NCBI GenBank assembly: GCA_032358165.1
Contig: JAALGY010000023.1
Span: forward strand, 3,348,001-3,412,000
Source: Diplosphaera chodatii
Taxonomy: Eukaryota; Chlorophyta; Trebouxiophyceae; Prasiolales; Stichococcaceae
Direction: 5' to 3'
DNA: 64,000 bases
A program made the position numbers and the translations under genes. Of this stretch, positions 1 to 13,000 are shown piece by piece. Each line of letters starts with the position of its first letter. The first letter of the stretch is position 1. The notes under the pieces were generated by a model that was given only the letters and a program-made list of their open reading frames with translations, was not told where the DNA came from and did no database searches.

Positions 1-1134
1 ACCTGCGCTTTGGAAGCGCACTTGCCAAACGAAGTTGTGTGCCATTGCCTCCCCTGCATACAACATACAGTTGATGCTTTTGGGATTGTCCTGCCAGCAG
101 GCGGTGGCGGCGTCAACCGCCAGTAGCGCGCACACAAGCGCAGCCGCAGCGCAGTGGGCAAACCCTGCGTACCAGAAGCTGCCTGCAGTCGGCGGCAGCA
201 CATAGCGATGCCATCAGCACGCACCACACAGCGAGCATCCCTACTAGCAGGCACTCTACGGGGTTGAGACGTGGCGACAGCAGCATCAGCACAGTTTCAG
301 GCATTTCGCCTCTGGCCCTGGCCTCAGCAGCTGGGGTTTGGCTGTGGGGGCATAAGAGAGGAGGGGAGGTGTCCGAATTTTGTATATTAGGGTGAACGGC
401 CCACACTTTACGAGCTTTAACACACCAACTTCATAGGCGCCTGCTGTGGCACAGCAGGCTGGGGCCACATCAACTGACTGTGCACGGGTTTGTCGCAGAA
501 CGGGGCTGACATGCTTGCCGGGGACGCGGGTCGCTGGTGACAAGGGTACTCAAGCAAACAGGGGACATGGTGTGTCGGGGTTGTGCCAGGGTGTAGGGCA
601 GTGGGGTCCTCCACCCGGGGCAGGCAGGCAGGCACTGAAGAACAGTAATGTAGGGGCCAGGCCGTGGATGCCACGAGTTACCAGCGAGGCGCGCTGCTCA
701 GCCGTGTGCACGGCCTGGCCCCTTGTCGATGGGGATTTGACAGGCGTCCTTGCCTGCGCTGGGTAGATAACAGGCGTCTCTCAGGACAGCTCCTTCGTTG
801 CCTGCCCATGGTGTCAGAGTGTGGCGATGAGGGATTGTGGGATCTGCTGGGTAACTGTTCGGCACTGTCTTCATTGCACCTTGTTCATGTCGATGTTCGA
901 GTGCAGGCATCGCCATGCGCCTGCACTGTTGCTGTGACTACCGTACTGTGTTGTGAAGGTTGTTCACGATACCATCCCCACAATCTCATTCATCCTTCGT
1001 AAACCCGTTGTGTGCTGACCCCTCGAACGACAGGTCCAGTGCTACAAGTGTCAAAACCCAATCCTAGGCCTCTACAAGCAGCATCCTGCTGCATGACCCC
1101 TCCTCTGATGCAGCCGCATGCTGGCCGGGGCATG
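1..1134. other. Intergenic stretch, no supported gene
   Basis: I find no open frame here with recognisable motifs or with in-phase splice partners. The short open frames on both strands look like the chance frames expected in GC-rich DNA. The stretch lies downstream of the minus-strand nuclease gene that ends at 1135, so it probably holds that gene's 3' untranslated region. Confidence 0.5.
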
Positions 1135-4100
1135 TCAGCTGAGTCGGCCTAGTTCTTCCTGAGCGATGGGTACTGTTGGAAACATTGTAGCCGTCGCACG
1201 CGCCGCCATGGCCTTGCTGGCTGCGACCAGCGCCGCTGTCTTGGGGTGACTCAGCGGCGGGCGGTGCTGCTCGGCCGCCGCCGCCGCCACCCCTGCCAGG
1301 CTGGGGTCCGTGATGAGCAGGCCCCGCTTTCTGGGCTTGCTGGCGCCATCGGCACTGGCGGCGGCAGCGGCGGCGGCGGCAGGCGAGGCCTCGTCACCGT
1401 CGCTGGTGGTGGCTGCGGCGGCTATGGCGTGCTTGGCGGGCACCACATGCGCCCACCAGAAATCTGCGAGCACCTGCAACGCATGAGCCGGTCCCGATGA
1501 GCATCGCAAACCTCCACCTGCAGCTGCAGATGCAGGTGGAAGTGCCATCAGCTTGCAGGCATGCCCGTTGCTGAGCGCATGCAGCGCTGCAGCAGCAGCC
1601 TCAGGCTGACCACCGCTGCACTGAGGATGCGCAGGGTTCGCAGAGCGTGAGCGGCACCTCGTAGCAGGAGGCCCAGTAGCGGCGGTCGCGCGGGATCCGG
1701 AACAGCCCCGCGCCGCCGGGCGTCCACACCCACGCGTCGCACCAGTCCCGGTCGAAGATGTCCATCAGGCCCTGCATCTGCGGCATGTAGTACCTGCGCG
1801 GTGGCAAGTGCAGCGTCGATGCGATATGAGCCGGGGGCCGCCATGCGTGACTGCCCACACGACGGCCAATCTCTGGGGGCCCGCAGTGTGGCGCCACAGA
1901 ACACCCCTCCAGTCCAAACTGGACGTCACTTGCTGCTCCAGGACAGCATGTCAATGGCTGTCACTTTTGAAAGTCCTGGCTGGCAATTGTGGCCAGTTCC
2001 TCTGCTCTGCAGCCCTGAACGCACCACTGGGGACGCGCCGGCGGCCGGGCAGTCTCATGCGACCCGCCGTTAAAGGGGCACTTGATCTCCAGGATGCCGG
2101 GGCCCTGCAGCGGCGGCGCTGCACCATTGCCGCCGCTGCCGGCGGCGCTGGGGGTGCTGGCTGGTCCAGCACCACCTGGGCCGCTGCCGTTCACGGCTGG
2201 TGGGCTGACTTCGTCTAAAGGCACGAAGGGTGCGCAGGTCAGTCCACAGCACACAACCAACGCACTGCCATGCTCAGCCAGCGGTGATCAGCAGGGCCTT
2301 CTGCGAAAGCTCAGATGGCTTTAAGTGGACCATGCTTGTGGCGGAGGTGAAGCTCACAGACGAGGTCTCAAGTGTAAGGCACTAGTACGAGCTCTCACCC
2401 GAGTGGGTCAGCAGCCCAGGCACCAGGCCGTCAGGCGACGCCCCCAGCCAGCCGTGCACATCGTCGTCCCGCATGACCCGAAAGCGGCAGGCCACTACAT
2501 CGTGGCCGGTCACCTCACAGTACCTGCGGGATTGCAAGTGCACGTGCCGTTTTGATCGACATGGTCTTGCAGGCGTTGCTGTGCCAGTCAACTAGGGGAA
2601 GTGCTGCTGCATGTCCTGGTTGTGTCATGGCTGCTGACAGCTGCGCCTCGAAGGTGACTCTGGCAGGCGTGTAGGGTGCTTCTTCAGCTACAGCACGCAA
2701 TGGCATATGCTCACTTCTCCAGGGCGAGGGGCTCCTGGCGGGTGCCCCAGCGCGTGGCTGCATTGCCGGCGAAGGGCGCCCGCAGCCCCAGCTTCTCCTC
2801 CCACAGCTGCGCCCGCCCGCCCTCGAAGAACCTGCAGATGTTGGCGATAAACTCGTCCAATATTGAAATCGGATAAGTGTCACCTGACTCGATGTGATGC
2901 ATACCGTGATGTCCTGCCAATGAAGCCCCATCTTATCTTGGCGGCGCAGAAAGGCATGCTGCTGCCGATGCCAAACACGCTGTCAGCTGGATGCAGTGCA
3001 GGGCTTAGTGCATGCATCCTTGCCGTCAGCGTTGAGTTTACTGATCGTGCAAGGGCCAGACACACCCCAGGGCGTTGCAGAAGGCGCTGGCGGTGAGGCG
3101 GCCCTCCCGCAGCGCCAGCCACTCCTCGGTGCGCTGGTCCCCGTCGCCCAGGTTCAGGTTCCTGCGCCGCCGCCCCTGCCGCGCCGCCCGTGCCGCCGCC
3201 GCAGCAAACTCGTCGCGCATGCGCGCCGTGGACTGCTTGGTCTGCAGGCGAGGCCGGGGAGCATGGGCAGCAGTCATGAACTCCTGGCATGGAAAAGGAC
3301 CTCAACAACTGTTCAAGCAACAGCCGATACAACTGCGCAGGCTGGCAGGATGTGCCAGGACTAGCGCTGTCTATTGGTCATGACAGTCTGCAGCATTTTA
3401 TTTGAGAGTGATACCTGTTTACAATTTGAAAACACATGGAAAACATAATAAACTTGATCGAAACTAGGCAGAACACTGGCCTGACGCAGCGCACCAGGCG
3501 ACCGTTGAACAGGACGCGCTCCTCCTCAGGCTGCTGCGCGCTGGCGGGCGCCGAGCTGTCGGCGCCCTGCTCCACCATCTGGCTGAAGCGCTCCGCCGAC
3601 GGCTCCAGCGCGTCCGGCGCCTGAGCTGCCTGAGCTGTGGGGCTGCTCGCCGGAGGCCGCACCCCGTTGCCGGGGCTTAGGGCCTGCGGCGGGCGGCCAC
3701 TGAGTGCGATGCTGGCGCCTGCCGGCAGCACCTTGCCCCTGCTCAGCCCCGCCTGGGGCGCGGGCCGCGGCAGAGGCCCCGTCGGACCTGCGGGTGACGG
3801 CTGCTGCTGCCGCACCCTGTTGACTGCCGCCTCCTGCACGACCTGCGCTGGGGACTGCTGCCACAGGGCGGCACCCTGCACAGCCGGCTGTGGACCCTGC
3901 TGATGGTCGAACGCAAGCCCCTGTTCCTGCTGCGGCTGCTGCGGTGTCAACCGTTCCTGCTGGAGGCCTGGCCTGTGCTGGTGTGGCGTCTGCTGCAGGG
4001 TGTGCGCAAAGGGGTCTTCGGACTGTGCGGCCTGCAGCCTCGCGTTTGTCTCCGCCAGCAGTTTGTGCCGCTGGGCAAGGCTGAGCTGCCTGTAGCGCCC

Positions 4101-4205
4101 AAAGCCAGACAGCAGCTCGTGCAGCGCTTTGGCAGAGGCGCCTGCCTGCGCTGCCACGATCTGCTGCAGCGCGTCCGCTGCAAATGCCGAAAACTGTCGC
4201 TCGCC
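1135..4205 (-). CDS. YqaJ-domain (lambda-exonuclease-like) nuclease, multi-exon, 5' end unresolved
   Basis: Exons in transcription order are 4205-3495, 3283-3066, 2831-2715, 2523-2399, 2214-2064, 1793-1658 and 1473-1135 (stop). All junctions are GT-AG and stay in phase. The first is a Gln/Pro/Ala-rich, probably disordered N-terminal region; its donor could also lie at 3486. The rest spells a YqaJ/lambda-exonuclease domain: RTEEWLALREGRLTAS, then GGRAQLWEEKLGL and AGNAATRWGTRQEP, then GWLGASPDGLV (catalytic Asp region), ILEIKCPF (Glu-x-Lys of the PD-(D/E)XK core), then YYMPQMQGLMD and DWCDAWVWTPGG, ending with DFWWAHVVPA. Plants and algae have nuclear-encoded proteins of this kind with a presumed nuclease role; organelle targeting is possible but I see no clear transit peptide. 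No ATG lies in the first listed exon; the start is probably in upstream exons around 4266-4650. The Ala-rich C-terminal tail holds a KPRKR basic patch. Confidence 0.8.
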
Positions 4206-4265
4206 CTGTTGTTGGAGCACAAGGCAGGCGTGGTGCAGAAGTCACTTGTGATGTGTGTCACTCAC

Positions 4266-4650
4266 CAGCCAACACCTCTGTCCTTCAAACAGCTCGTCAA
4301 CAGCGTGTAACGAACTTTCTTGCAATAGGCACCACCTTTGTGTCGATGCACCCGTGCTGCCGCTCCCACGCAATCGCCTTCTGCAGCTGGCGGCTGAGCG
4401 CGGGCACATCGCTGGGCTGCCGCTGCGAGGACCTCCCCGGAGCTGCGGCGGCTGTCATGGCGCTGCTCCAGGGCTGTCCAGGCGCCCTATCGTTGCTGCA
4501 GCATATGCTCGAACTGGTTGGTGGTGCAAGTCTGGCATGCGGCAGGCGGGCCGCTGTCGAGGACACGATGCAGAAGGGTTACCTGATGCAGATGGGTTAC
4601 CTGAGGGACACCTGGCTCCGCAGGCCGCCAAACACCCAGCCCGAGTGCGG
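4266..4650 (-). other. Candidate 5' exons of the YqaJ gene
   Basis: A GTGAGT donor on the minus strand (4265-4260) precedes the first certain exon of the nuclease gene and could end a small phase-0 exon reading LFEGQRCWL. Further upstream, a frame reading DVPALSRQLQKAIAWERQH and GCIDTK ends at a GTGGTG donor. The same frame is well conserved in the relic copy near 15.6 kb (about three residues in four identical over 35 positions), better than the other open frame, which supports it as coding. I do not recognise this sequence as a known domain and cannot fix the start codon. Confidence 0.4.
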
Positions 4651-5675
4651 GAGCTGTTCTGCGGCCAAGCCCCCGCCTCCGCCGTGCAGCCTGACATGGC
4701 GGGCCTTGCAGCAAGCTGCAAACAGAGCCTGCCGGCAACATGCAGGGCATCAGTGCCTGGCCCATCAAACTACGCATGCCGCTTCAGGGCGCACAGTCAG
4801 CGCCGGCCGCACCCGTCTGCCGGCCAACAGAGCCGCTCGTCGCATGGGTTTGTGGCGGTCGCAGGGTGACTGCGCAGGCCTCGGGGAGGAGGCGCCCAAC
4901 CAGCAATGCAGCACGGTCATGCCCAGTCGCAGGCGAGGAGAGCCTGGTGCTGGGAGACAGCAGAATGCGTGAAGCGTTTCTAAGAATCAGGCTGAGCACA
5001 TGATGGGCGACAAGGCCATCAGCAGTTGCGTGTGAGTATCTGCTGAGCAAATGGCCTCAGGGATTGGAAAGAAAATGGAACGCTGGCAGTACAACGACAG
5101 CTGAACAGCGCTTCCAGGCACACACAGGCTTCCAAACATCCTCATTCCATGGCCTGCGACGTTGAACATGCAGCAGCTGATTGCTGAGCTGCAATTTTGC
5201 TAGAGTGTTTGCAGCACCCACCCTCGAGCGAGTGCAGCATGCCTGCCGCAGAAGCCACGACATGCCGACATGGCCTCCAACTGTGGCTTGTGATGATGCA
5301 AATGATCAATCGTCTACCTCTTGCTGACATGGCAGGCTGCGACCACCGCCTTGTTGCACCGTTGCTAAGCTCAACTGATGAGTGACTTGGAACATAAGTT
5401 GCAAACAACTAGTGTGCTGCATAAATCGATGTCCTCTACACAGCAGGTCTGCAGAGGCAAACAGTTTCCACCGGTGATGTAGTGATGATGCTGTCTTGTA
5501 AACGTACGTATCCAAGCACGTAGCACCTATATGCTACTGCGTCAGCCCTTGTACACTTGGCGACATCCTGAGTACATTCGAACAGTAGCTACATGGGCGC
5601 CCTGCATGCCTATCAGCTGCCTGCCAACCACTGGCCCCGACCTCAGCCTTGACAATAGCCAGGATGGTGCGCCGC
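4651..5675. other. Intergenic stretch between two minus-strand genes
   Basis: No supported gene. This stretch should hold the promoter of the YqaJ gene and the 3' untranslated region of the secreted-protein gene that ends at 5676. It includes one copy of a short CTCGAG-containing element at 5216-5242 that recurs in the PARP array. Confidence 0.4.
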
Positions 5676-8600
5676 TCAAGCGAAGGCGAAGTCCGGAGGG
5701 AAGCTGGCAGGCAGGCAGCGCGCCGCGCCCAGTGCGCACTCCGAGAACGCGCACTTGCCGGCGCCATCGCAGGCCTTGGCAGCCGCGTCGTATAGTGCGC
5801 TGAACCCCTGGGCCGCGTCGCACGCCAGGCTCAGCCAGCCGGCCGGGCCCAGCGCCTCCTTGGTGACGAGTCTGCAGGCGATGTTGATGGTGGCGTCGAG
5901 TGCGGCGTTGCCTTGGCCCACCGAATCCGGGCACGCGTGGGCCAGGCTGCACACGCCAAGCAGCTGCCCCACGACGCCGAGGCCCAGCCCCGCCGCATTG
6001 CAAAAGCCGACTCCATTGGCGCTGGCGCTCTTGGCGAAACCCACCGCAGCAAGGTACTTGCCCAGCGTCGCGGCGATCACGTCGCACCCCGCGTTGCCCA
6101 GCTTGAGCAGGTCCTTGGCGTGGTTCTCCAGCGCGGAGGAGCAGTCGCTGCTGGCGAGGCGCAGGTTGGCGCGCATCCCCGCGAGCGCCGCCAGCCTCTG
6201 CTCGTCCGCGCTGGTGGCGGGCCGGTACTGGGAGCGCGCCGGCGGTGGCGGCGCCCTGGGCGCCGCCGCCAGCAGCAACCGGCTGGATGCAGCTCTGCCC
6301 GCGGCGGCGCCGGCTGCCTCGGCGCCCGCGGCAGCGAGGTGGCGGCGGCGGCGCAGCCCCCGCGGCGGAGCCCCGCACACCGTGAGCGCCGCCTGGAAGC
6401 ACACCTGCTGGCCGCTGCCACGCAGGTCGGCGAGCGAACCCTCCAGCAGCACCTTGGCGCCTGACTTTAGCGTCTTCTTGCTGCAGGGCACCAGGCGGAG
6501 GTGCTTCAGCGGCACGCGTCAGTATCTGGGGTGTCCTGCCCGTGGATGCAGCCGCAGCGGACTGGGTGGGCACCCGCCTTCGGCACGGTCGCGAGCTGAC
6601 CGTGTGCTGCTGCGCGGCGCACCTGTCGTCGATCGTGATGTAGAGGCCGGCGCCAGCGCCCGTGGCGATGAAGGAGGCGACGGGCTGTCCGCCGCTCTTC
6701 TGGACCTTAAGCCCTGCAGATGCTGACGACAGCTGTCACCTAAGTTTTGTACACAAGCTATAACATTGCGCCTCCCCATCCTGCAGCAGTTTAGGGTCAG
6801 TGTTGCAACACAGATTATAGAAGGCTACTCAAGACAGTTTCAAGTGCAGTTCGCAGTTGTGGAGGGGACTGCGCACCGCCGATTCGAACAGCTGCCAGGT
6901 TGACGGAGTTGATCTTCAGGCGGCCAGCTGTCTGCGCCAGCGGCAGCCAGACCTGCTGCCTGAAGGCTCCAAGGCTCATGCAGCTTTGCGCTTTTCTGTT
7001 CTGCGAAGGCTTTGCCGCAAGCTTCTGGACACCTGCGGCATGAGTGGAGTCCGTTCAGTTCATCCAGGGGTGGGCACTGGTGTCAGCTGTCGCAAAAAAT
7101 CATCAGCCCACAGCCGCATTAAAAGGGCCAACGCAATGTAAGCGATGCATCCAGTGTGCGCAACAGAAGTTTGTGGGAGCCACCGCTCGGCAGGCAGCTA
7201 GGTGACTATTCGGACAATCAGAACGCACTGCAGGATGTGGCCGTTCGGGTCACTGTCTCAGACAGCCGGCAGGCGCCGCCTGCGGGCTGTGCTCGCAATG
7301 TCGGTGCCGCCTTGTCTGTGCACTTCACGCATGCCGTGCCCTTCACGAACTGTGCCGCAGGACACGACTTGGCAGCCGGCTTGGGCGTGGGCTTGGACGT
7401 TGGCTTTGGCGTGGGCTTGGAGGTTGGCATGAGGGTTGGTGCAGCCGTCGGCTTTGGTGATGGCGCGGGTGTCGGTGAGGCTGTTGGCGCGGACGTTGGC
7501 TTTGGGGATGGTGCGGGTGTCGGGGAGGCTGTTGGCTGTGGCGTCGGCTGACGAGGCGGCGGCCTGTAGAGCAAAAGTAGGTTTCATCTGAGAGTGTGCC
7601 GGCGTGTGGGGGCCATTGGAATGCGCACTGATCACGGAGCAGCGTGTTCGTCAAAGTCCCAGTGGTTTTTGTTGAGCGGTACCTGGGTGTCGGTGGAAGG
7701 CTGGATTCGAAGGCAGACACCAGCTCTGGGTTCAAAATCATGTTGTACGGCCTGCGTAGCCAAGATGCTGGTCAGTGTGCAGCCGACACTTGCCACTTCC
7801 ACTTCTTATCCAGGCCAGATACACCAGAACTGACTTGTTTTCTATCTGCTGGTGATGACAAAAAGAAGCTGCAATGGGAGATATGAACGAGGGCCGCACG
7901 TGGTGTCCGTGATGCGCGAGTCAAACATGATGAGGTCGTACAGCATGCGCTCCAGGACGTCAGTCACCGGTGGCAGCGCTTGTCCAACAGTCGAGTAGCT
8001 TGCCATCATCACCGTCAGATTGGCATTGCAGCTGCCGCCACGCGCTGACCACCTGCCCAAATAGAGAGCAAACGCCCAGAGCAAGCAGTTAGCAGAACTA
8101 ACACGGTCTAGCAATGCACCAGACGGCTGCAAGCTGTATGTTATTTATGCCTCGTGATAGCGAGAGGGCGGTGCATGGCGACCTCATGGCGGCATCGTGC
8201 ACAGGACCGGTGCACCAGATGGAACGGTGCAAAGTGCATGGTAGCTACCACTACTGCAGCAGGTATTGGCGCACCCATGAGTTCCGAGCCATTCGTTTTG
8301 CGGCCGCCTGACCTGCCGCAATGCGCTTGCCATCCCGTTGTAGACTGAGCCTGCGAGACAAACCCAGCAAGGGTACAGTATGACGCGCCTACTGCACCAT
8401 ACCATAGCTGAAATGCCGCGCCACCAGAACCAAGGCTGGTTCGCTATGCTTCAGAAGACGTATTTGCTACATTCCTGCAGCACGGCTTTCATCAGCAGCA
8501 CTGCAGCAGGTGTGCGCATGATCTGGTACCGCCCTGTGAGGCGTCTGGACATGCACACCAACGGCAACATTGTGAGCTCGTCAACCTTGTACCACCTCCT

Positions 8601-9561
8601 GACCTGGGCAGTACGTCACTGTGGGGTCGTAGCCGGGCACGGCCTTGAGCCGCGCGGACCAGTTGTCCACCTGCACCCCCGCCCACTTTTGGATGCCGGC
8701 CGCCAGGGTGTCGGGCGCCATCAGCGCCGCCAGTTGCACCTGCAGGAGGCACGAGCACAGGCTGACGGCAATAACGTGCGAGCTGGATGGCTGTGCCGCG
8801 TCAGAAGTGCAACAGGCGGATGCAGAGCGGCTAATGCATGCTTGTGGCATGGCAGATCATCAGGCGCACATGCCATGCATATGCGGCAAAGCATGTGGCA
8901 ACCGTGAGCGACGCAGCAGACACGCATGTGCGGTCGGCCTCAGACCTGCGTCCAGAGGACAGAAGCACCAGCAGCACCTCGCACCCGGGCTGTGTTGTTT
9001 GCGGAGACGAGGTCGGTCAACGTGCTGGCAGCCACCGAAATAAGCGAGCGCATCTGATTCTCCAGCTGAGGCTGCGTCCACGGCCCAATACCGACATTGG
9101 TGTACGTATAGGCACATGGGTTTGTGGTGACAGGTCCCAGGCTGTAGCCCTGACCCACGTTGTCCAGTACGCCTGCACCACAGCATAGCAAGTGTGACTG
9201 GTTCCACGCGGTAGAAGTGTTCTCAGACATGCTGAGCGGCTTACTTCTGCAGACACACACACACACACCGGTTGGTGTCCGCAGCAATCAGCGTGAATCT
9301 CAGGCGTACATTCGTGGCTTCAAGTCAGGCGTGTTGAGACACAAGCGCACCGGAGTTGGGAGTGTAGGTTGCGCTCACGGCCGACCCAAGCATGAAGGCC
9401 TGAAAGTCAACTATCGTGTTGAACGTGATCCAGGCGCCCTCTAGGTGTGCGGACATGGCCCTGTGCTGTGCAGTGGTCTGCGCCAACGCGCTCGGCGTAG
9501 TAGACATGCAGAGTAGACATGCCATCGCCAGCACATAGCGGCGCCCCACGCAAGACTTCAT
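5676..9561 (-). CDS. Secreted Cys-containing protein with Pro/Thr-rich linker (paralogue 1)
   Basis: The protein starts at 9561 with a clear signal peptide (MKSCVGRRYVLAMACLLC, then a small-residue cleavage region ending PSALA). Exons that join in phase are 9561-9351, 9172-8985, 8739-8604 and 8044-7889. They spell an extracellular region containing GYSLGPVTTNPCAYTYTNVG and GYDPTVTYCPG, closely matching the divergent neighbour starting at 10053. About 7574-7220 encodes a Pro/Thr/Lys-rich linker built from short PTPxPSPKPT-like repeats, then CPAAQFVKGTACVKC; such linkers resemble hydroxyproline-rich glycoproteins of algal walls. A short exon near 6715-6630 and a large 3' exon (about 6505-5676) encode an Ala-rich region with regular Cys, stopping after PPDFAFA. 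The junctions into the linker exon and into the last exon could not be resolved in phase, so an exon is missing or there is a lesion. Function unknown; probably cell wall or extracellular matrix. Confidence 0.6.
7378..7550 (-). repeat. Minisatellite encoding a Pro/Thr/Lys linker
   Basis: Imperfect tandem repeats within the coding exon. Two copies of a unit of about 48 bases sit at about 7450-7545, next to shorter units of about 12 bases at 7378-7440. On the minus strand they encode PTPAPSPKPT-like and SKPTPKPT-like runs, a typical stiff extracellular spacer that is often O-glycosylated after proline hydroxylation. Confidence 0.65.
9253..9268. repeat. (AC)8 microsatellite
   Basis: Eight AC dinucleotides in the first intron of the minus-strand secreted-protein gene. 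A simple repeat with no evident coding role. Confidence 0.9.
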
Positions 9562-10052
9562 GGATGCTACCGCCTGTTGCAACGACTACCCTTTAGTTTC
9601 TGAATTGCAGAGTCTTGTGGACAGGCGGCTGCCAGGATATCTGTGCGAGAAGTCAACCGTGTTGGTGTCGGCACACAGGTTAGACCGGCGTTGTAGGCAA
9701 TTGCCGATGATACCGACGATTTAATGAGGGATCTCAACTACAAATGCAATGCCATCATGTATGAGTGGGGTTGTGGCCGTGTGCCGTGCGGTGAAACACA
9801 GAGCCCGTACCGCGTACCGCTGCCTCAGATCTGGACTTTGGGCTCACGCGTACTGGCCAGGCAGTCCCGTTGCGCTGTACAGGCTGCACAAAATGTTCCT
9901 TTGTGCCCTCCGCTGACTGACAACCGGCACGGTGTGGTGCACTGCTGCTGCGGCGCCTCCCGCAGCACCCAGCACTTGGCGTCGTGCCGAAGTTGCGCTG
10001 CTACACCACTGGCACAGCGACTGACGCGCCAGCTGCTGTGTTGAACCCAGCC
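9562..10052. promoter_or_regulatory. Shared divergent promoter region of two secreted-protein paralogues
   Basis: The two signal-peptide start codons, minus strand at 9561 and plus strand at 10053, lie 491 bases apart, pointing away from each other. Because the genes are paralogous and divergent, this short interval must carry both promoters and both 5' untranslated regions. I see no convincing TATA box on either side. Co-regulation is an inference from the geometry. Confidence 0.55.
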
Positions 10053-13000
10053 ATGGCGTGTACCGGGCGCTTTGTGGCGACGCTGGCACTGCTCCTCGCA
10101 AGCTGCGGCCTGCTCAGCGTGACGGACGCAGCCACGGTGCAGCGGCTGATGCAGGAGCAGCTCATGGCCTTCTACGGCACCGTCGGCTACTCGGTGGACC
10201 AGATCAGCGGCTACGGCGGCGTGTACACGTTCGCGAACGGTGAGCATCTGCAGCTTGCTGCAACGAGATCACGCAGCGTGCGACTTGGGTCACCATCGTG
10301 GTGCACCAGCCGGCGGCGTATGCAGCCATCTTGCACCAGCTGCCGACGCCACGCCGCCTGCCATGCCAGCTGTGCACCACTGTTCACGGCACGGCACTTG
10401 GCACAACACTGCATTTCTTCATATCCACCCTTTCAACGGTTGACGGGAGACTGAACTGCATGCATGGTCCCAGCATGCTTCATTGTCTCCTTGCGCAGGC
10501 GATGCCCTTGCCTACAACTCCGATGGCCAGTATGGCTACTCCCTCGCGTTCGATAGCCAGCCCTGCTCCTACGGCAGCCGTATTGCTGGCGATGACATAG
10601 GCCCCTTCAAAACTGAGGACCTGTTCACGTAAGTGATCCCGGTGATTGGGGCGGTGTGTGCATGATCACGTCTGGTGACCAAACTCGACCCACCTGCACG
10701 AGTGTGAACAATTCTGCTTGACCTGGAACTCATGCACGCGACAATGGTCTGCATCGGCTGCGATCATATGCAGGCAGATGAAGGCGCTGGCGCCGACCAC
10801 TGCAAACCTGCTTTCCGCCCTGTGCGCAGCCAACGGCACCTGCTCCTCGCAGCTGGCGGCACAGCTGCCTGCAGGTCAAACCGCACGGGTGGTGAGCTGT
10901 GCAGATAGATCAACTTGGATGCAAGCGCTCGACCACACACACAAAAGGCTGGCACCATGCATGTATGCATGGTCAAGCAGTCGGCCAAATTTGGTGCTGA
11001 TCCTAGCACAGCTAGCACGGCAGCGCTGCGTGGCTTCTGGCAGTGTGACAGGGTGTGATGCGAGCTTGCAACGTGACAGGCCATTGGTGCGTGGACGGCA
11101 GCGCAGGCCACTGCCTGGCATGGTGGCGTCTTGTCCACCTTCGGCTACAACGCATCAGCTCTCTACTGCCCAGGTGGGTCCTGGCCGGGTTGGAGGGAAG
11201 TCAGTGTGTATGTCTGCCCAGTTGAGCATTGTATGACTACTGCTTACATACCTTCCGATGGCCTCACACTTCTTACTGCTAAACTTGATGGCGTCACCTG
11301 AAATACATCCCGATGGTTGTGCAAGACACGGCACCCTTTCGTAAGGCCTGACGTAATCACCTTTCAATGCGCACAGACTCCCTGGGAAGTGGCCTGATGC
11401 GTTTGCTTGGCGTTGCACCCCAGGTATGCATGGTTGTCGTTGCCGTGATGTGCAGGCTGGTGGTCTGCACGTTTCCATTCAGTTACGGGCCCACAGGTCC
11501 AGCAGACATTATCACTGGACAGGTTGCAAGTTGCAGGCGGACTCCTCGTACTTTTCCATGAGCGACTGGATAGCACGCTCGGGGTGTGGCGCAAACTCCT
11601 ACTCCAGAGCCTGCACCCGGCTGTTCGGATTACGCAGCTTCATCCTGCCGCCCTGGCTGGCACTTGCGGAGCGTCTAGTCCGGTGCATACCCTCTTCACT
11701 ACCTCCTAACGGCATGTAATCATAACCGCGGTTTGACAGAGTCCCGGTGGACTGCTGCACACAGCTGCGGAGATCTCGTTGCAGGCTTGCTGCTGCCGTT
11801 CATCAATCACGGTTGTGACACTGAGTCGGGTTCAGCCCGATGAGCTGCCTTTTTTTGTGCAAGCCGATTGTTCAGGGCCACCGCCGCCGGCGCATGACAA
11901 GAAACAACCAGCTGGATGTATGTGTTATTCTCGATGATAGCCAGGAACAGCACACCTCCCTGTGCACTCGCCGTCAGCATTTGCGTGTTGCCCGCCTGAC
12001 CAATGTACTTCCAGCCTGACCATCGTCCCAATGTGCCGCTGCAGGGACCTCGTGATGCACAATGCGCCGGAGGCGCTCTACGATGCGTCCGGCTACAACA
12101 TGATACTGAACCCCAGCGTCGCAGCTTCGGCGTACGGCACTGGGTCCGGCCGCCGGTTGGCATCTGCGGCACTTGTCTCGTCGTCGCCCACCCTTGGGCA
12201 AGCCGCCACCGGGTGCGCTGCTTTGGCCATAGCTCACAACCTGCTGTACATACCTCCCCTGGCATGCAGCAGGACGTTGGATGCCCATCCGCATTTGTTG
12301 ATGTGGTGTGCTATGCGCCTGCTGCCGCTACTGTTCTGCGGCCTCTTGATATCCTCAAGCAGGTTTCTGATCCATGAAGCAGGAGCAGCACCGCCAGCCG
12401 CCAGCTGCTGGCTGCGGCGACAGGCACTGCAGCTGCGGCAGATACCTACAGTCCACTCGACGCGCAGTATGCGCAGGAGATGGCACAGCTGCAGCTGCTG
12501 CTGCAACACAAACCAACCCCCAAGACAAGCGCCACACAGCGCACTGCTTCCTTCACCGACTGCTCGCAGCCCATCACCGTGGCATCCAACCAGCTACAGG
12601 CAAGGAGCAATCTACGTGCACTGGTCAGCATGTCCATTGTCACTTCATCGAGATGGCAATGGCCTCAGCAGCAGCTGCCTAGTGCTGGCCGTTCAGCCTC
12701 TTTGATACTGCCACCTCGCAGAGTCTGCCTCTGCAAGTTCTACATGGTCAGCATCCACCTTTTGTGCGCTGACGACATGGCCAGCCAGCTGGCGAATCTG
12801 CACTGGTGCACAAAGCTCCCGGGGCAGCCTGCCTGCAGGCGGCGTCTGCGCAGTGCACGACCGCGGCGGCGTCCGTCAGCATGATGACGGCGAGGCTGGA
12901 GGCGGCGGCCCCTGCAGGCGCCGGCTGCACCGGCCCAGCCCGGCTAGGGCTGTCCTTGCTGAGCGACGCGCTGGCGGTGCGCTGTATGTAGAGGCATAAA

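Noticed and set aside
5542..6726. Long open frames on both strands in 5.5-6.7 kb (over 300 codons each)
   Set aside because: GC-rich shadow frames of the real minus-strand 3' exon, which alone has regular Cys, a matching stop and plausible composition.
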